From NCBI RefSeq assembly GCF_047496725.1, contig NC_132974.1, forward strand, positions 2,301,501 through 2,365,500: 64,000 nucleotides of DNA, given 5' to 3'. Within the stretch, counting starts at the first letter, position 1; each line of letters opens with the position of its first letter. The position numbers were made by a program, and so were the translations under genes. The DNA is from Anoplolepis gracilipes (Eukaryota > Arthropoda > Insecta > Hymenoptera > Formicidae). Below are positions 38,097-51,640 of the stretch, in pieces. Below the pieces are notes generated by a model, which saw only the letters and a list, made by a program, of their open reading frames with translations, made no database searches and had not been told where the DNA came from.

Positions 38097-39960
38097 CGGT
38101 GATTGTAAGATTCCAAAGTGTCGAAGAAATTAGTATTAAAAAATTAGTGTAACGTTTAACTTTCTTGATAATTTTTTTGAAAATATAATTAAATTTTTAC
38201 GTATTTTTTAACATGTATATATATATATACATATATATATTTTTTAAGAATGTCTCTCAACAAATTATTTATAAAATTATTATGTGGACGACATATTTTT
38301 ATGATTTATTTAGTTTCAAGTTGAGTATGTTCTTTAGCAAAAAAGTCTAGTATTATTTTTAAAAAGATGTTTATAATATTGAGTAAAAGAATTGCGAAGA
38401 ACTGTGACAATTTAGTAAGCTTTCATTTGGAAGCCAAGGAAATCTGTAGTTGGGAGAACATATGTCAAGCGTTTTGTAAAGTATGCATCTGTGCTTCTTG
38501 AAAAGAAAAAAAAACACGCAGTTTTTTATAGTAAAAAGTTTTAGCGATCTAGTTGAAGTTATGATTAAATTGCAAAGAATGTCTCTTCTATAATATTTAT
38601 GGTACCTTCAAATTGAGTTTATTAATCCTGATAACGGGCAAGACGAAAAACTTTAGTTTGAGCATATTTTCATTATATTATATTACAAATTTAGAGGCAG
38701 ATGTTGCGATTTATCAAGGCTGCATTTATTATCATAGTGCGAAGCGATTCATTATTACCGCCATGGGACTCTCGACCAAAACTTCCGGAAGTTGGGCGGA
38801 GAATTTCCAGAACGAAACTCGGTAAATGCTTGTCAAACTCTCAGGACTTTCTCGCCTGGTTTGAAAAATAAAGGAAAGGAGTTAAGCGAAGCCGAAGAGA
38901 AGGAGAGAGACAGAGCTTCTTCGCTAGATCAAGCGTAATTTAGAAATTTAATTTGAAAAGTTTCTAGGCTTACGGTACACTCGGAAATGAAATCTGCGAA
39001 CTCACCGTAAAGTCGTTAGCAAAAATCACACATAACGTGATTGTGTAAACAAAAATTTCCCTAAATCGAAAGTTTTCTTTTCCTTTTCAGAGAACTTACC
39101 ATAGAAAGATGTTTAATTTTTAAAATATTTTTTTTATTTCACTTTCGAGTATTTTCAAGCTATATACTTTTGCTTTATAAATGAAAATTTTAAAGAAATA
39201 AAGTATGACATATCGAAATTAAATTTAAGCAAAATAAATTGTTCTAAATTTATATTAACTTTTGACTTTTATATGCGAATTACATACATATTCTGTTAAA
39301 ATCGATTTACACATTAATTCTTGAATAATGTAAATGAGATGTTAATTAAAATCATAACATAAAAGTCATTCCGCAGCTTTTGATATTTTTCTTTGTATTA
39401 AAATTTAATTTTAAATGGTTAAAATTTTCGACTTTATTATAAAGGTTAGGCTTTAATTTGTTTAAAATTTTAGTCACAACATTTTAATCATTAATATGTT
39501 TAAAAATTGTTAAAAAATAAATTATTTTAATCGTGTAAATATGTTTTTACTTTTCGACAAACGGATTATTATACAATGGTTGAATTTCTATCTCGTATTA
39601 TGTTTATATGTGCAATACATATGTTAATACGCGACAGATCATTTTGTACATATTAATTCTGATTTTGCAATTGCAACAAATAGAACGCAGAACTCAAATT
39701 ATTCATAAAATTGATTATTGTATACATTATACTCAATATCTAATCGTAAAATGATGTAACTCGTGTAATTTGCGATTGAGAAAAAAAGCTATCGAATTAC
39801 AATATATTATGCATTAATATAAAATTATAGCTCCAGCAAAGTAGGTACTATCATTATGCAGAATTGTAATTCTGTTATATAGCACATAGCATTTGCATGG
39901 GAAGAAATATCGAAATTATCTACGATTTACGGCAAAAGCGGTTTGATTTATGAGAGTCAA
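38097..39960. other. AT-rich non-coding stretch
   Basis: AT-rich apart from a mixed patch at about 38730-38940, which contains the ETS-type palindrome at 38781 (listed). A palindromic TA run lies near 38214-38240. An ATTTGCAT octamer is at 39891. No gene seen. Confidence 0.6.
38781..38792. promoter_or_regulatory. Perfect 12-bp ETS-type palindrome
   Basis: ACTTCCGGAAGT reads the same on both strands, so each strand carries CCGGAAGT, the high-affinity consensus of ETS transcription factors. It sits in a GC-richer patch of about 200 bp. Binding is inferred, not shown. Confidence 0.4.
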
Positions 39961-40129
39961 TTTACGCGCTATTAAAAGTTTCTAACGCATTTGTAAGTGC
40001 GAATACGCGCGCGCGGTGTACGCGGCAATTCGATTAGAGTGTGCATGTCGACGCGCCTAATTCGGAAGTGCGCCCCGAGGTTTTCGATTTCGACCACGAT
40101 TCCTCCCTCTTTCCCCACGCGATAACTTT

Positions 40130-40134
40130 CATAT

Positions 40135-40198
<64 letters not shown>

Positions 40199-40203
40199 AT
40201 ATA
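40130..40203. repeat. Compound (AT)n-(TG)n repeat, 74 nt alternating purine-pyrimidine
   Basis: AT units with two GT interruptions pass into about 15 TG units and back to AT. Every step alternates purine and pyrimidine for 74 bases. TG/CA and alternating tracts can adopt Z-form under negative supercoiling (known chemistry). The frames predicted here at 39972-40286 translate the repeat. Confidence 0.93.
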
Positions 40204-40491
40204 GTACGCGCCCCACGGCCCTTCCAATTACAGTAGGTTTGCAGTTGCAGTTCCGCCTGCAGTTGCACCCGATTGCGCACACGTAACCCCTGAAATTCGG
40301 GAGATGGAATTTATGGCGCTATCCGTTCAACGTCGGACGATTGATTGATCCGATCTCCCTCCGCGTTTGCAGTTCTTTCGTCTATTGACTTAGGTCCAAT
40401 TTCAGAACTCGCGCAAATTCCATAATCGAACGCGCGAAGAAATCTTGCGCGTTGGGACGATAAAAAAAAGATGCGTAAATTGTTCGGGCGC

Positions 40492-40494
<3 letters not shown>

Positions 40495-40523
<29 letters not shown>
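40495..40523. repeat. Homopolymer T29
   Basis: Twenty-nine consecutive T. It may be a slippage tract or the reverse of a retroposon poly-A tail. No target-site duplication was evident. Confidence 0.9.
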
Positions 40524-40990
40524 CGATACAGTGACAAGTGGCTTTAATTTTTAACAGTATCAAAATTAATCGCATCTATCTCTGATGAACAGATATGTGT
40601 CTTTTTTTTTTTAATTTTATTATTAAATGTTAATCAAAAAAATGTTACGCATGTGTACAATTTTACCTTTTATTCTGCCGTACAGAATGCGTCATATATA
40701 CGAAATATAATTATTGTTACGTAAGTTCGCGCAGAGAGTCAACAACGCTGTAGTCGAGAGCGAAAACGCGCCGTTGTTGCGCATACAGAAGTGGCATTTA
40801 TCTATTCTACCTACGGTAAATACTCGGCGCGGGTGGACACTTGTTCGTATATCGCGGCATTCGCGTTTAGAAAATAATAATCTTGATTTCTGTGCGCGTA
40901 GTGTGCTACCGTAAACACAACCCGCAACATTTTCCGCCGACGAAAATCACCCGTCGGTTATTTTCGTTGCGACGCTATATACGGTAACAA

Positions 40991-41032
40991 GGGAGGGAAG
41001 GAGGGAGAAAGAGAGGGAGGGAGGGAGGGAGG
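40991..41032. repeat. (GGGA)n purine tract
   Basis: Imperfect GGGA/GGAA units, all purine on the plus strand for about 42 bases. Such mirror-like purine tracts can form triplex DNA in vitro; no function is claimed. Confidence 0.85.
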
Positions 41033-42143
41033 CTGTAATTAACTCGCGCAAACGCGACCGAATGGTCTCGCGGAAAATCGCGCGGCACGTACGACACTGC
41101 TCTAACTGCATTTCGCTGCCTCGATTCGCAGCTGCAACTGCGAAAACTACAGTCTCACGTGGCACGTCGGGGCGGGGGGGTGGGAGGAGGAGGGGATAAA
41201 ACCAGCACTTTAATTACTTTCTCTCGCGGTTTCGCTAGGAGAACGAACGAGGGAACAAGACGGCGATAACGAAAGAGAATAACACCAGAAAGTGCAATGA
41301 AAATTCTTACGCAGCAATTTGCGAATCGATCCGTATTCGTGATTTCCATTTTAGACTGTACCCTTGCAGATTTACCTTGTTGGAAAAGTTACCTTTCCTG
41401 TTCCCTCGACTCTCATCGGGCTTTTGAGCGCTTTATTGAATGTCGCAGGTGAAGACGCAGAAGTCTTTCGTCTGCTCTCGTCAGTCAATCGATCAACTGT
41501 CAGAAAGATGCGACGTATCTCTTTCTCTTGCCAATGATACTAACTTGAGTTGGATGAAGTTATAAGCGAAGCTCGCGCGTTCACGCGTTCTCCGAATTTA
41601 ATCTAAATTCTCAGCGCGAGAAATTGGCGTGCAGCGCTATTATTCCGGAAGCTGGTATGGAGTCGGACGTCTCAGTTATGCAAATTAAAGTGAATCTCGT
41701 GCTTCAAGAATGCATAATATAATATCTAAAGTGAATTTGAAGTATATTTTGTTGTTTCTTCTTATTTTATAAATTACGATTATTCTAGAATTATGTGAGA
41801 ATTAATAGTATATCCTTTTTAAATCTGTAATTGTGTAATTAAATATTTATTGTACAAATGCTGATAAGACAAACTTAATCAATAAACAGAGAACCATTTT
41901 TAATCATTTCATTCATTATAATAGAAATTACGTTTAAGTTTTTTTATGTGTTGTAGGTCAAACTATCACGCCAAAACGCCCCACCGAATAGCACATATTG
42001 TAAGTAACCAATGTCTTTTCATAAAATATTATTTTATGATCAAGATTATTATCATAGAATATATTAGAAATTAAGACATAATATTGAACAGTTATTATAC
42101 TAAAAATTATTATTTAATGCATCTTAAATTGAATATCAATTTT

Positions 42144-42244
<101 letters not shown>

Positions 42245-43761
42245 ATAAAGAATAGTTTTTGTGGTGAAAATATATATTGTAGACAGTACTTAATGTTTAT
42301 TTGATATAGAACAGCAGAAACAATTTTAAAATTATTAAATACCATTATTATATTTTAAAATTTTTATATATACATAAGTTTTTATTGTGAAACTTAGAAA
42401 TTAACATGATTTAATATTATGTTTAATATGAACATCGTTCTGTTCATAAGTAATTTTTAAAGAGATAACGTAGAACGTAGATGACGCAAAATGATTTCTT
42501 CTCAGCGTCTATGTAATCTAAAGAGTACTTGAGTATAATTTTTAATCTCTTGCCCGTTTAATCCGACATAATCCCGAGATGAGTTTAGAGAACGTTTTCT
42601 CATTACAGAGTTTGTATATCGATTTTTCCGTGGACCGCCACGCGAGAACTTTAATTTGATTTTACCATCATGTTTAGAGTGAGAAATAAGAACAGCCTGT
42701 CTAATGCGACGGACAATAAGATTGAACACGTATAAAAAATCAATAGGATATGCTATAAATATTTAATTGAATCGCGAACGTGCCCCAAGACTAAAGTCTG
42801 AGATTTAATGTAGGATAGATTCTTATGTTTAAACGGATAATGAGAGGTGTGTTATTTGAGAAAAATACTTAGCAATATTTTTTAGCAATTAACGTTAATC
42901 AGAGCATCGAGAACTTTTCTATTTTTAAATTTCCAATACGTCAAAATTATTGATTATTGTTTATATTGTAATTAAAAGAAAATTGACTTTCAGTTCAATC
43001 AAAAAATTTATGGAATTATAAAATGAAAAATCAATTTATCTAAAAACACGCATTGTGTACATGTAATTGAAAGCTTTTTGTTTTTGTATAAATAAATTAA
43101 TTAACTATTTGGAAATAATATCAGATTTATATTGTTGAAAGTAAGTTGAATAGAAGGCTATTTTTCCATTGTGAAAATGTATCAATGCAACAAAAACATT
43201 ATTTGAAATAGCAGTTACCCGAATATCAAACAGCAAAAATATATTTTTTCACTTTCAAAATATTCGCTGCAATATTTTTATATAAACAAAATTTAAACAT
43301 TAAACAAAAACTGTTAATGTTCTTCTTTATCGATTTTCTGAAATTTAATTTTCTTTGACAACAACCAGTGGCGACTATCGAAAGTGTATCTAAAGTCGAC
43401 AGTGACACGCAGGTGATCGACGGATAAAAATGGACTATAATTATATTAATGATCATAAAAGGAAATAGAATAAACGGAAAGTGGCTGACGCGAAAGCAGT
43501 TGGTACAGTGCGCCAAATCCGGCGCAAAGAAAACGGACTTAATCCTCTTATGTCCGTCGCAGGGCCACTGTCGGAAAATGGCATTCTTTGCTTGACCTTA
43601 AACCTGACAGTAACACGTGAGCGGTACGCGCGTTGAAATACACTAACAGATGACGATTTTTCTTTTGTGATTTTTCTTTCTATGAAGCAAATTGTAAAAC
43701 AAAGTTTTTTAAAGTGCAAGTTAACGCAAAATCGCACGAAGAAAGCAAGTATTGTGTTTCT

Positions 43762-43801
43762 ATTCGATTGAATATCAATAAAAATGATATTCAATCTGAA
43801 T
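43762..43801. repeat. Hairpin with 12-bp perfect stem core
   Basis: GATTGAATATCA (43766-43777) pairs perfectly with TGATATTCAATC (43785-43796) over a 7-base loop. With one bulged T at 43797, four more pairs (ATTC with GAAT) extend the stem to 16 bp. It is AT-rich, so thermodynamic strength is modest. Confidence 0.75.
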
Positions 43802-45080
43802 GATTGAATGTAACAAAATCTGTTCCATGTTAACATTTTATTTTGATTTTTACAATAATGTAATATTTGCATCATTTTATAATCTCTCTTGATAGATATA
43901 CATATAGATTTTATATATAATCTCCGCAAAAACCATACAAAAGTTATAATTAATTATGTTAAAGAGGTTAAATATTGATTAACACACATTGAAATCGTCG
44001 AATCAAACGCGGCGAAATATGGAGAACGATTTATGAAAAAAAGTGAAAGAAATTTTTTGCGCGTTTTCTCGCTATTATTATAAAGAATTTATAATTAGAC
44101 GGTACACTTTTGTATAAAAGAATTTTAATTTTCTCATGTTGAATTTGAGGTCGGAAATTAAGTGAATATTTCGAAGTAAAGCTTTTTTCATTGGACGAAT
44201 TGTCATTGCAGTTGTTTTAGTTTTACGTACTTCTATCTAACGGTCGCATAGTACAAACTTTGTAAAATAAAGAAAAAAACGGAAAAAATTTCAGCAATAT
44301 TATATAACGAAAAGCTTCTCTTTATTTGAGTATAAAAGGTTGGCATTAATTACGTCTACGATATACATTTTCATATACTTTTATATCCATACATTCTAAT
44401 AAGGTATAAAAATTTCTTGCGCAAAATAGGACAAATATGTTTACTAAGTAAAAATTTATATATTTTATAAATTTTCAGTTAATTTAGTTAGAGTTATTTT
44501 TAATATTTTAGTTTATTTGTGAAAATAATATTTTTTATTAAAACTAATTAATGAAAAACTTATTTATATTATTTCTATGATTACTAAAATAAAATTTTTT
44601 TAATACAAACATACGCGATGCAGAATTATTGTAAAGAGAGAGATTTGTGAAAAATTCTGCAAATCTCGTGTTGCAAACATAGGGAATATACGAAGTAGGC
44701 ACTCACGAAAATAACTTTTAAAGCTACGTGGCAACGCAAACGTGAGTATCTCTCACAGATGAGATGCAGATCCTGCTGGATTCTCGCGATTTTTAGTGCG
44801 AATAGGATTAAAAAAGTTGACACCTTTTTATGAGAGAAACGTTTGCATAAACGCAGAAACGTTCCTCTCACAAACGATTTTCATTTCACACTTACTGTAA
44901 TATATAATTCAACCAATTATTAATTATATTTATAGAGCTATTAATATGAAATATTATTATATATTTTGGAAATATTACGAGATTCTCTTATAATTTAAAA
45001 TACACATATTACAGCAGGTGACAATGTTGTAATAAAAGCAGAAGTTTTTGCAGTAAGAAAGTATAATTGCATGCGGGCGA

Positions 45081-45620
45081 GGTTGAAAAATAAATTCTAC
45101 GTTTCCGGCAGCTCTGGCGACCGTGTTGAATTAAGTTTGTGCTTTACGCGATTTTTTTATACCTCGTTTTATACGAATTTCTAATTCCACTACGAAACCA
45201 GAGAGAACTCAACTCACAGCAGTTCGTTTCCCTTTTCGTCGAGACGTCCTAAATCTTATCGCCCAGCAGCAGTCCGATGAATACAGCCCTGAGGTCGGAA
45301 TTGAAAACGCACCCGGGACACGAGAGGGCAAATACGAGAAAGAGATTCGCGAAATCGTGAGGCGAGGAGGCGATATTGGGCAAAGCCATTTCGTGGGGAG
45401 GGATTTCTTGCGAGAAAATCGTACGATTGAATTAGAATCGAGGATATCCGGGATATTCCCGCGGACGTAAGAGAAGTAGCAAAAAGAAAAAGAGAGATAC
45501 AGAGTGGAGTATGCGCGTATGTGTGTGTCTGTATGTGTGAGAGAAAAGAGGACAAGTCGTGTGAAAAGTCAGTCGCGGGAAAAGCGCAAAGTGCTCGACG
45601 AAAATCCCACATGCGCATCC
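45081..45620. other. CpG-containing patch
   Basis: Balanced-composition block. A minus-strand frame at 45256-45618 is open for 120 codons, Ser/Phe/Arg-rich, with no domain. A short GT-rich alternating run lies near 45510-45540. Regulatory DNA or an unrecognised exon; undecided. Confidence 0.3.
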
Positions 45621-48600
45621 CGGGAATGCAGAAGGAATTACATCAACTGGAAATTTTAATAATCTTGCAGGGAGAAATAGTTCTTTTTAAAGATAAATTT
45701 TTTAAATAATCTAGCAAATGTATACGAATATTGGGCGGAAAAAAATAGAGATAAGAAGGAGAGAAATATATGCTTGAGCAAATATACGTTTCTCAAAAAG
45801 CGTGAAAATCTGCACAACAAAGATATTTTGTTACGATTGCGAATTATTTACTTAATTTAATCCCGCGATGAAGAATTGCATCGAAAATAATTAAAATGAA
45901 AAATCGGTGTTTCGTAAATAAAATACTTTGTCATACATTTGCGCTTCTCGTGCGCTCACTCATTTGATATCGCTGTAATTAGGATTCCATTCGTTATGTG
46001 ATTATGTCGCCTATGCACAGCCGCGATGCGTTACGTTAATTATGAACGTGAATCAATCCTCGTAGAATTTATTACATAACGGTATCATCATTGTAAATTA
46101 TACGTATACAATGAAACCTCAAAAACGGATCGTGAATGTATAATCACATCTCTCGAAGGTGAAACATATTATCTGGAGAACGGTGTTGTATTATTCTGCA
46201 TTTCCATTTTACGAATAAAGATAGAAAATCTTTTTAAATCAAATTTTCAGATATAACAAAAGCCGTTTATCGATACGACAAAAATAAATAATTAAGTTAA
46301 ATACTGTACAGAGCAGATTAAACAGGCGATTAAAAAGAGCCTTATTACATAATATAAGACTTGCAGTCGCCGTCTTTGCTCACGCTAATTAAATCTCTTG
46401 CCTTGCAAATTAGCCCTTTAGTGAAAGGAGACGGAATGTAAGTTACAGGAGACGTGCCCAGGAACGTCGTCTCTCTATTCTATATTTGTCGTCGGTACGT
46501 CGTAAAGTGGCTTCCTTTTCATACACGAAAACTGAAATTTCTGCACAAAGCAATATATAATGTACGTACGAATATCGCGGGCGTCGCATTATATACGTCA
46601 GTTATATACAACAATAATTAATATACTTATTAATTGAACTAAACGTTATCACGTTTAACGAAGAAATAATTCTGCATTCTCGGGAATATTACAATAGTTT
46701 TAAATTATACCATACACAAAATAACTACATAGTATTTAGAAGTAAACTAAACATAATATTATTAATTCTCTCTCTTTTATATATCCTATACATAATTTAC
46801 TTTTCACACTTTATAAAAAAATTTATATTGATTTCAACACACACAGTCAAGGATAATAGAATTATTTATAACCCACCTGCATCTCTCTTTTATGATAACT
46901 ATAAACAAAAGCAGGAATATGTTTTTTAAATAATTTATATTATTTGTCGTTAAAATATGTTAAAATCTGAATTATATTATATATACACAAACGTACAATA
47001 ATTATTGGTATTTTTAAAATCACAATCGAGTGTAAGTACATTTGGTTCGGAAATAGAACACGTAATTGCATACGGGAACACGTCTGTCGTACGGATTCCG
47101 GAAATCTCCGTAATGGAGAAATTCCGAGGTTGCATTTACGCGTCGGCAATGATTCCGGTCTCTCTCGCATGATTTTAATTCGCAGCAAGCACTCGCAGTT
47201 GTTCCGATGGAAAATCAACGGGACCGTAAGAGCTTTTATTCACCGAGGTCCATTACGCTTCTCGCGACTACTGCGGGGATGATGAATAATTCGAAAGTAT
47301 TTGCTTTTCTGGTACAACTGGCTGAATTAATAACGGACGGATAACGAAGAATGAATTTTGTTATTATTGGCTAAAGAACACGAACCGCTCGATTTTCACA
47401 CTCTGTTTATATTTGGAGACTGGACTGATGATGCGAATATGATAGTATAAATTGTGAGCTTTAATGAACTTTTCAGTGAACGAGTTTCTATAATTTTGTG
47501 TCAAAAAAAAAAATGTGACGATTTTGTACAGTTCAATCATTGAATTTTTAAAGATTAAAATTGAGATGTCTGATTCTTATCATGAACAGAGAATACACAC
47601 AAATTTATTTTAAAAAATAATAATTTTCATTATTTTTATTTAAAATTGGGATAAATATAAATATTCAGGTTTTTCGATCATCATTATATCGCGATTTATT
47701 GAACATTCTGTGCTTTAACGTACTACATAAAGCTTGTCTCGTTACGATATCATATTACATGAGGGCTTGGGGCGCAAAATCGGTAAATAGAACGGATGTT
47801 TCGTACACTACAGGGATCGCTATCGAAAATATAAAGGTGTACTGGGCAAGAGTAATTAAGTATATAATTAAATTACAAAGCTCGGTGATGGTATTAATAG
47901 AGTTTTATCGGAAATGTAATTACGTATAATATTGTGTTACACACTGCACGAATATAAAAAAATAAACATGTATTCAGACTTTTTTTTTTCCTCTTCCTTG
48001 TTCGTCATCATTTCATATTCAAATATCCAGCGAGGCCTATTTTTCGTAATTTGTATAAATTAAACGCGAAGAATATGCAAAAATATTCGATCAATAATCT
48101 ATATTTAATTGTGAACTATTTCTTTATAGAGGATGCTTGTAATAGCTGCATTCTTTTTTTATCCGTGTTAATATTTTAAATCAAAGCTTTAATCAATAGT
48201 GAAGCATATTCCTTCATCGCTTGTCCAGTTAATGACCATCCTCTTTTTTAATTTACTCTTAATATTTGAAATATTTATTTTAATTTTAATATTCCACTAT
48301 CTTGTTGTGCAATATAGATTATATTTTTATCGCAATTTAAATGGTATGAAAAACATCGCCGTGAGTCTAATGCTCTCTGTAATACCGATCACGCTTTCCT
48401 AGTTTCTCTTGCGGTTGCCAGACGGCACTATTAGATGGCATCATCAGTCGGATCGGATCGTTTCCAACTCGCGCGCAAAATTATTTCGAAAGTTTGTTTA
48501 ATTATTTGGAAAGATGCGGAGAGCGCGACGTCGTCTCGGTCCTTCGAGCCGAAAATTATTCGACCTAGAGGTATCCAGGAGCATCTCTCTGCGTAATATC

Positions 48601-48980
48601 AGGATCAGTTATGAGCTGAATCACGAATGGGAGCAAATCAATCGGGAGATTTGGGTATGTGCGGCATAAATCATCTTTAATTTATTTTTGCAGCACTGTA
48701 TATTTTCGCCTTCGCAACTTGGAGCGCGGCGGCTATATAATGATTGCGCGAAAATGAACCTTATGCGAATTTAGTATGAAGCACAAAATCGCATACGATT
48801 TTTGTGTAAAATTATGGCGAACGATAACTCACTGTCGCGAGAAAGGACATTAATAATCGATCTTGTACCAGTCTTTTTAAGCGATGCATATCTTTCGTAC
48901 AAATTATTTATTTTGAATAAAGTGAAAATGTTTTATTAATTCTAACTAAATGATCTGTCTGATCTTGAAATATTTCTAAC

Positions 48981-48984
<4 letters not shown>

Positions 48985-49017
<33 letters not shown>
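48985..49017. repeat. (TA)n microsatellite, about 16 units
   Basis: Uninterrupted TA units in AT-rich DNA. Confidence 0.95.
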
Positions 49018-49020
<3 letters not shown>

Positions 49021-49533
49021 TTAGAATTTTATGCCATTTATTAAATAAATAGTTGATATTTTGCGACAATAGATACCGTATAAAATAAAAGTATATAATA
49101 CTTTAGAGAACGTTAGTAATGAATCTTTAATCTATATAATAAAGAAATTTATTAGAAAATTAATCCTTTATTATTATCGGATAATTTAATCGTTACATAG
49201 AGTTATTTTGAAAAGGAACAGAAAGCGGAGGATAATTAAAAATTATTCGTACATTTGATTAATTATTATTGAGTTTTAATATAAAAATTTAATAGAATAT
49301 GGATTTGATATTTTATCGAAATTGAATATTCTAATCTAGAAAAGGAATAAAATTTTATCGTAATTTAATTATTATCTGAAGTTATATTGGGGAAGGATAG
49401 AAAACGGAAGATACATATGTATATATATTAATAATTATTTATATAACTTTTGATTAATTATTAATTTTTAATATTAAAATTGATTTATTTATTTTAACTG
49501 AATTTTAATATCAAAATTATAATTTATCATCGT

Positions 49534-49566
49534 GGATGATTTGCGAGTTAGCTCGCAAAGTAATCC
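49534..49566. repeat. Compact hairpin with tetraloop
   Basis: TTTGCGAG (49540-49547) pairs perfectly with CTCGCAAA (49552-49559) across TTAG. After a small internal loop, GGAT (49534-49537) pairs with ATCC (49563-49566). The stem is GC-containing while the surroundings are AT-rich. Confidence 0.7.
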
Positions 49567-51160
49567 ATATCTACTTGGTATTTTAAAATGACTGTGAATT
49601 TTCGAGCACTTTCTTTTCACTTTGAATGATTTATTTCCGATTTATTATTTCCGAATTATTTATTTTTTGCTCATCGAACAGCAACAAGCCGAGTTAAGAG
49701 ACACTCGACGCCATCCGACGTTTATTTTGAAAACGCAACGTGACTCGACCGATCTATAGTAGTTTTGTCGGTAAATGCTGTCTCGATAACGTAGCTCCCT
49801 ATGTATCCCTTAACTCTCTCGCACATGTAGTAATACATATATTCTTTTGTCGCGTTTGTCGACGATTCTTTTCTGATGAAACGCGATGCAATTAATTACA
49901 AAATAATTGGCATCATGAACAAATACAAATATTCTCGTATAACGTCAACTCTGACCCGGCGATGCATTGACGCTTTATTGGAATTTATTGTTGAACGGCA
50001 AGCAATTATGATGTAGCGAGATAACCGCCCTGGAAATCGTAGTCCTTTGGAAACAACGCAGCCGTTTATTTGTTTGAGAATATTCAGTCGCGTGAAAGCT
50101 GCGAGTGCTAACAAATGGAAATTACACGGTGAAATGAGCACTTGTTATAACTCGATTGCGAGATGATGATACATGACTAAAATTCGACCGCGTTATCGAC
50201 TGAATTGAAAGAGAAAGAGAGAGCAATATCCGAGAAAAAGAGAGATGTCAGGTTGATTCTGACTTAAATAATTATTATATAAATTTTTCGGCAAAAGAAC
50301 TTTTTGAATATTGCAAAGAGTCTTGTGCATGCACGTATTTTATGTATAATTATGTATTATTATCTTTTGGAGAAAAAGTCGGTTTAAAAGCTACTTAATT
50401 TTATAAATAACGCGGAAACTAGGTATATATATTTTTATTGAAAATGATATTTAAATATTTATCAAAGATTTATCTAAATTTCTACATTCATAGCTATACA
50501 CTTAATATTATAATATATATATATATATATGTCGATTTTGTTAATGAATTTGGAGAACTTTTCCAATTTAAACTTTTCTCACTTTTAGTAATTATATAGT
50601 ATTTATTGCTAAATATTCTTTTAGACTTATTAAATTCATTGCATAGATTTTTATAAATAGATTTACTTTAATTTGTATTTATTGAACGAGAGAATTCATT
50701 ATAGAATTAGTTGATATTTTACGAAAATTCGATTATATGATAGATTTACATGATTATCTGTATACAGAATGTTAGTGAAAGCTTAATAGAAAATTCTACT
50801 GTCGGAATGCTTTTAGGACATTACGATTATCGCGATTGAAGAAATTCCTCTTTTCCGAAGAATCGTAGTTTTATTTATTTTATGTTGGGCATTATTGTAA
50901 AAATCAAAGTTATATATTTATTTTCAAATGAGATAAGAAATTAATATTTACGGTATTTTTAAATATCTCATAATGACAAACAAATTTTTGATTTACCTAT
51001 AATCATTAATATTTTTTTATTATCTCGGAATTCTCTTGCTATAAATACATATTACGTATTAATATTTTCAAAGTGAATTTTATTAGAAAGCTTTCTCAGT
51101 TTATATATTTAATCGATTTTTTGCGGATGATGATGGGTTTTTCAAACAAAAGCATTGTCA

Positions 51161-51640
51161 TCGTATACCGATCGATTTATTTACGCGCGCAAGACGGAGA
51201 TTCCTCCATCGAGATTGTCGTCGTCTATTTTCGGTTAGACCTACGATTGTCCTCTCCTCCTGGCGCGCGCAATTGATTTTAGCTCCCGGGACTCTCCATA
51301 GCGTTGCCGAGGCGTGGTAAAGCTCGCGATTGAAACAACCGACCGATTCGCCAAATATACGCGGCGCGTATATTTAGCTGGAAAATTGAATCCGTGCCAG
51401 GATACAGCCCTGTAATCCGATCCTCTCTCTGCCGGCGAAGGGGGATGTTTTCGCGTTCCCGCAGGATCTACTCGCTCGCGTCGTTTGCCTAAAATAATTA
51501 CTCTTATCAAAGAACCGCGAGAAAGCGAAAGAATCGAATTCGCTTGTTCAGCGAAAGCAGGATTACAGGACAATCTCTAGCTCGCGCACACAACGCGCGC
51601 ATTTTCCTACCTCTCGTTCAATAATAATACCGTTGAATTA
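51161..51640. other. CpG-rich patch
   Basis: CpG-dense block. The 110-codon minus-strand frame at 51241-51573 is Arg/Ser-rich and domainless. No TATA box or convincing splice pair. Candidate regulatory DNA. Confidence 0.35.

Larger units (their letters stand above)
39961..41710. other. Large CpG-rich block, candidate regulatory region
   Basis: One of the longest balanced-composition blocks in the window. It contains the compound AT/TG repeat at 40130, a TGATTGAT-type (Exd/Pbx-like) word near 40340-40350, a run of 29 T at 40495-40523, a (GGGA)n purine tract at about 40991-41032 and an ATGCAAAT octamer at 41678. A plus-strand frame with no ATG is open at about 41356-41540 but has no domain. 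No exon is supported. Confidence 0.4.
45621..51160. other. Long, mostly AT-rich stretch
   Basis: AT-rich apart from mixed patches at about 46360-46600, 47040-47400, 48400-48640 and 49680-50240. It holds a (TA)n run at 48985, a GC-containing hairpin at 49534 and a short TA run near 50511-50530. Frames of 60 to 92 codons are domainless. No gene, RNA or transposon is supported. Confidence 0.55.

Noticed and set aside
41356..41540. Possible internal exon bounded by TTTTAG and either CAG|GTGAAG or a later stop
   Set aside because: The frame is open for about 60 codons without ATG, but acceptor and donor are weak, no domain is seen and chance frames of this size are common here.
43367..43376. Second CAGTGGCG word resembling a hAT end
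   Set aside because: No inverted partner and no matching duplication; the following bases do not resemble a hAT terminus.
43453..43929. Minus-strand open frame of 158 codons
   Set aside because: Starts at TTG, which is not a normal nuclear start, and the residue order looks random.
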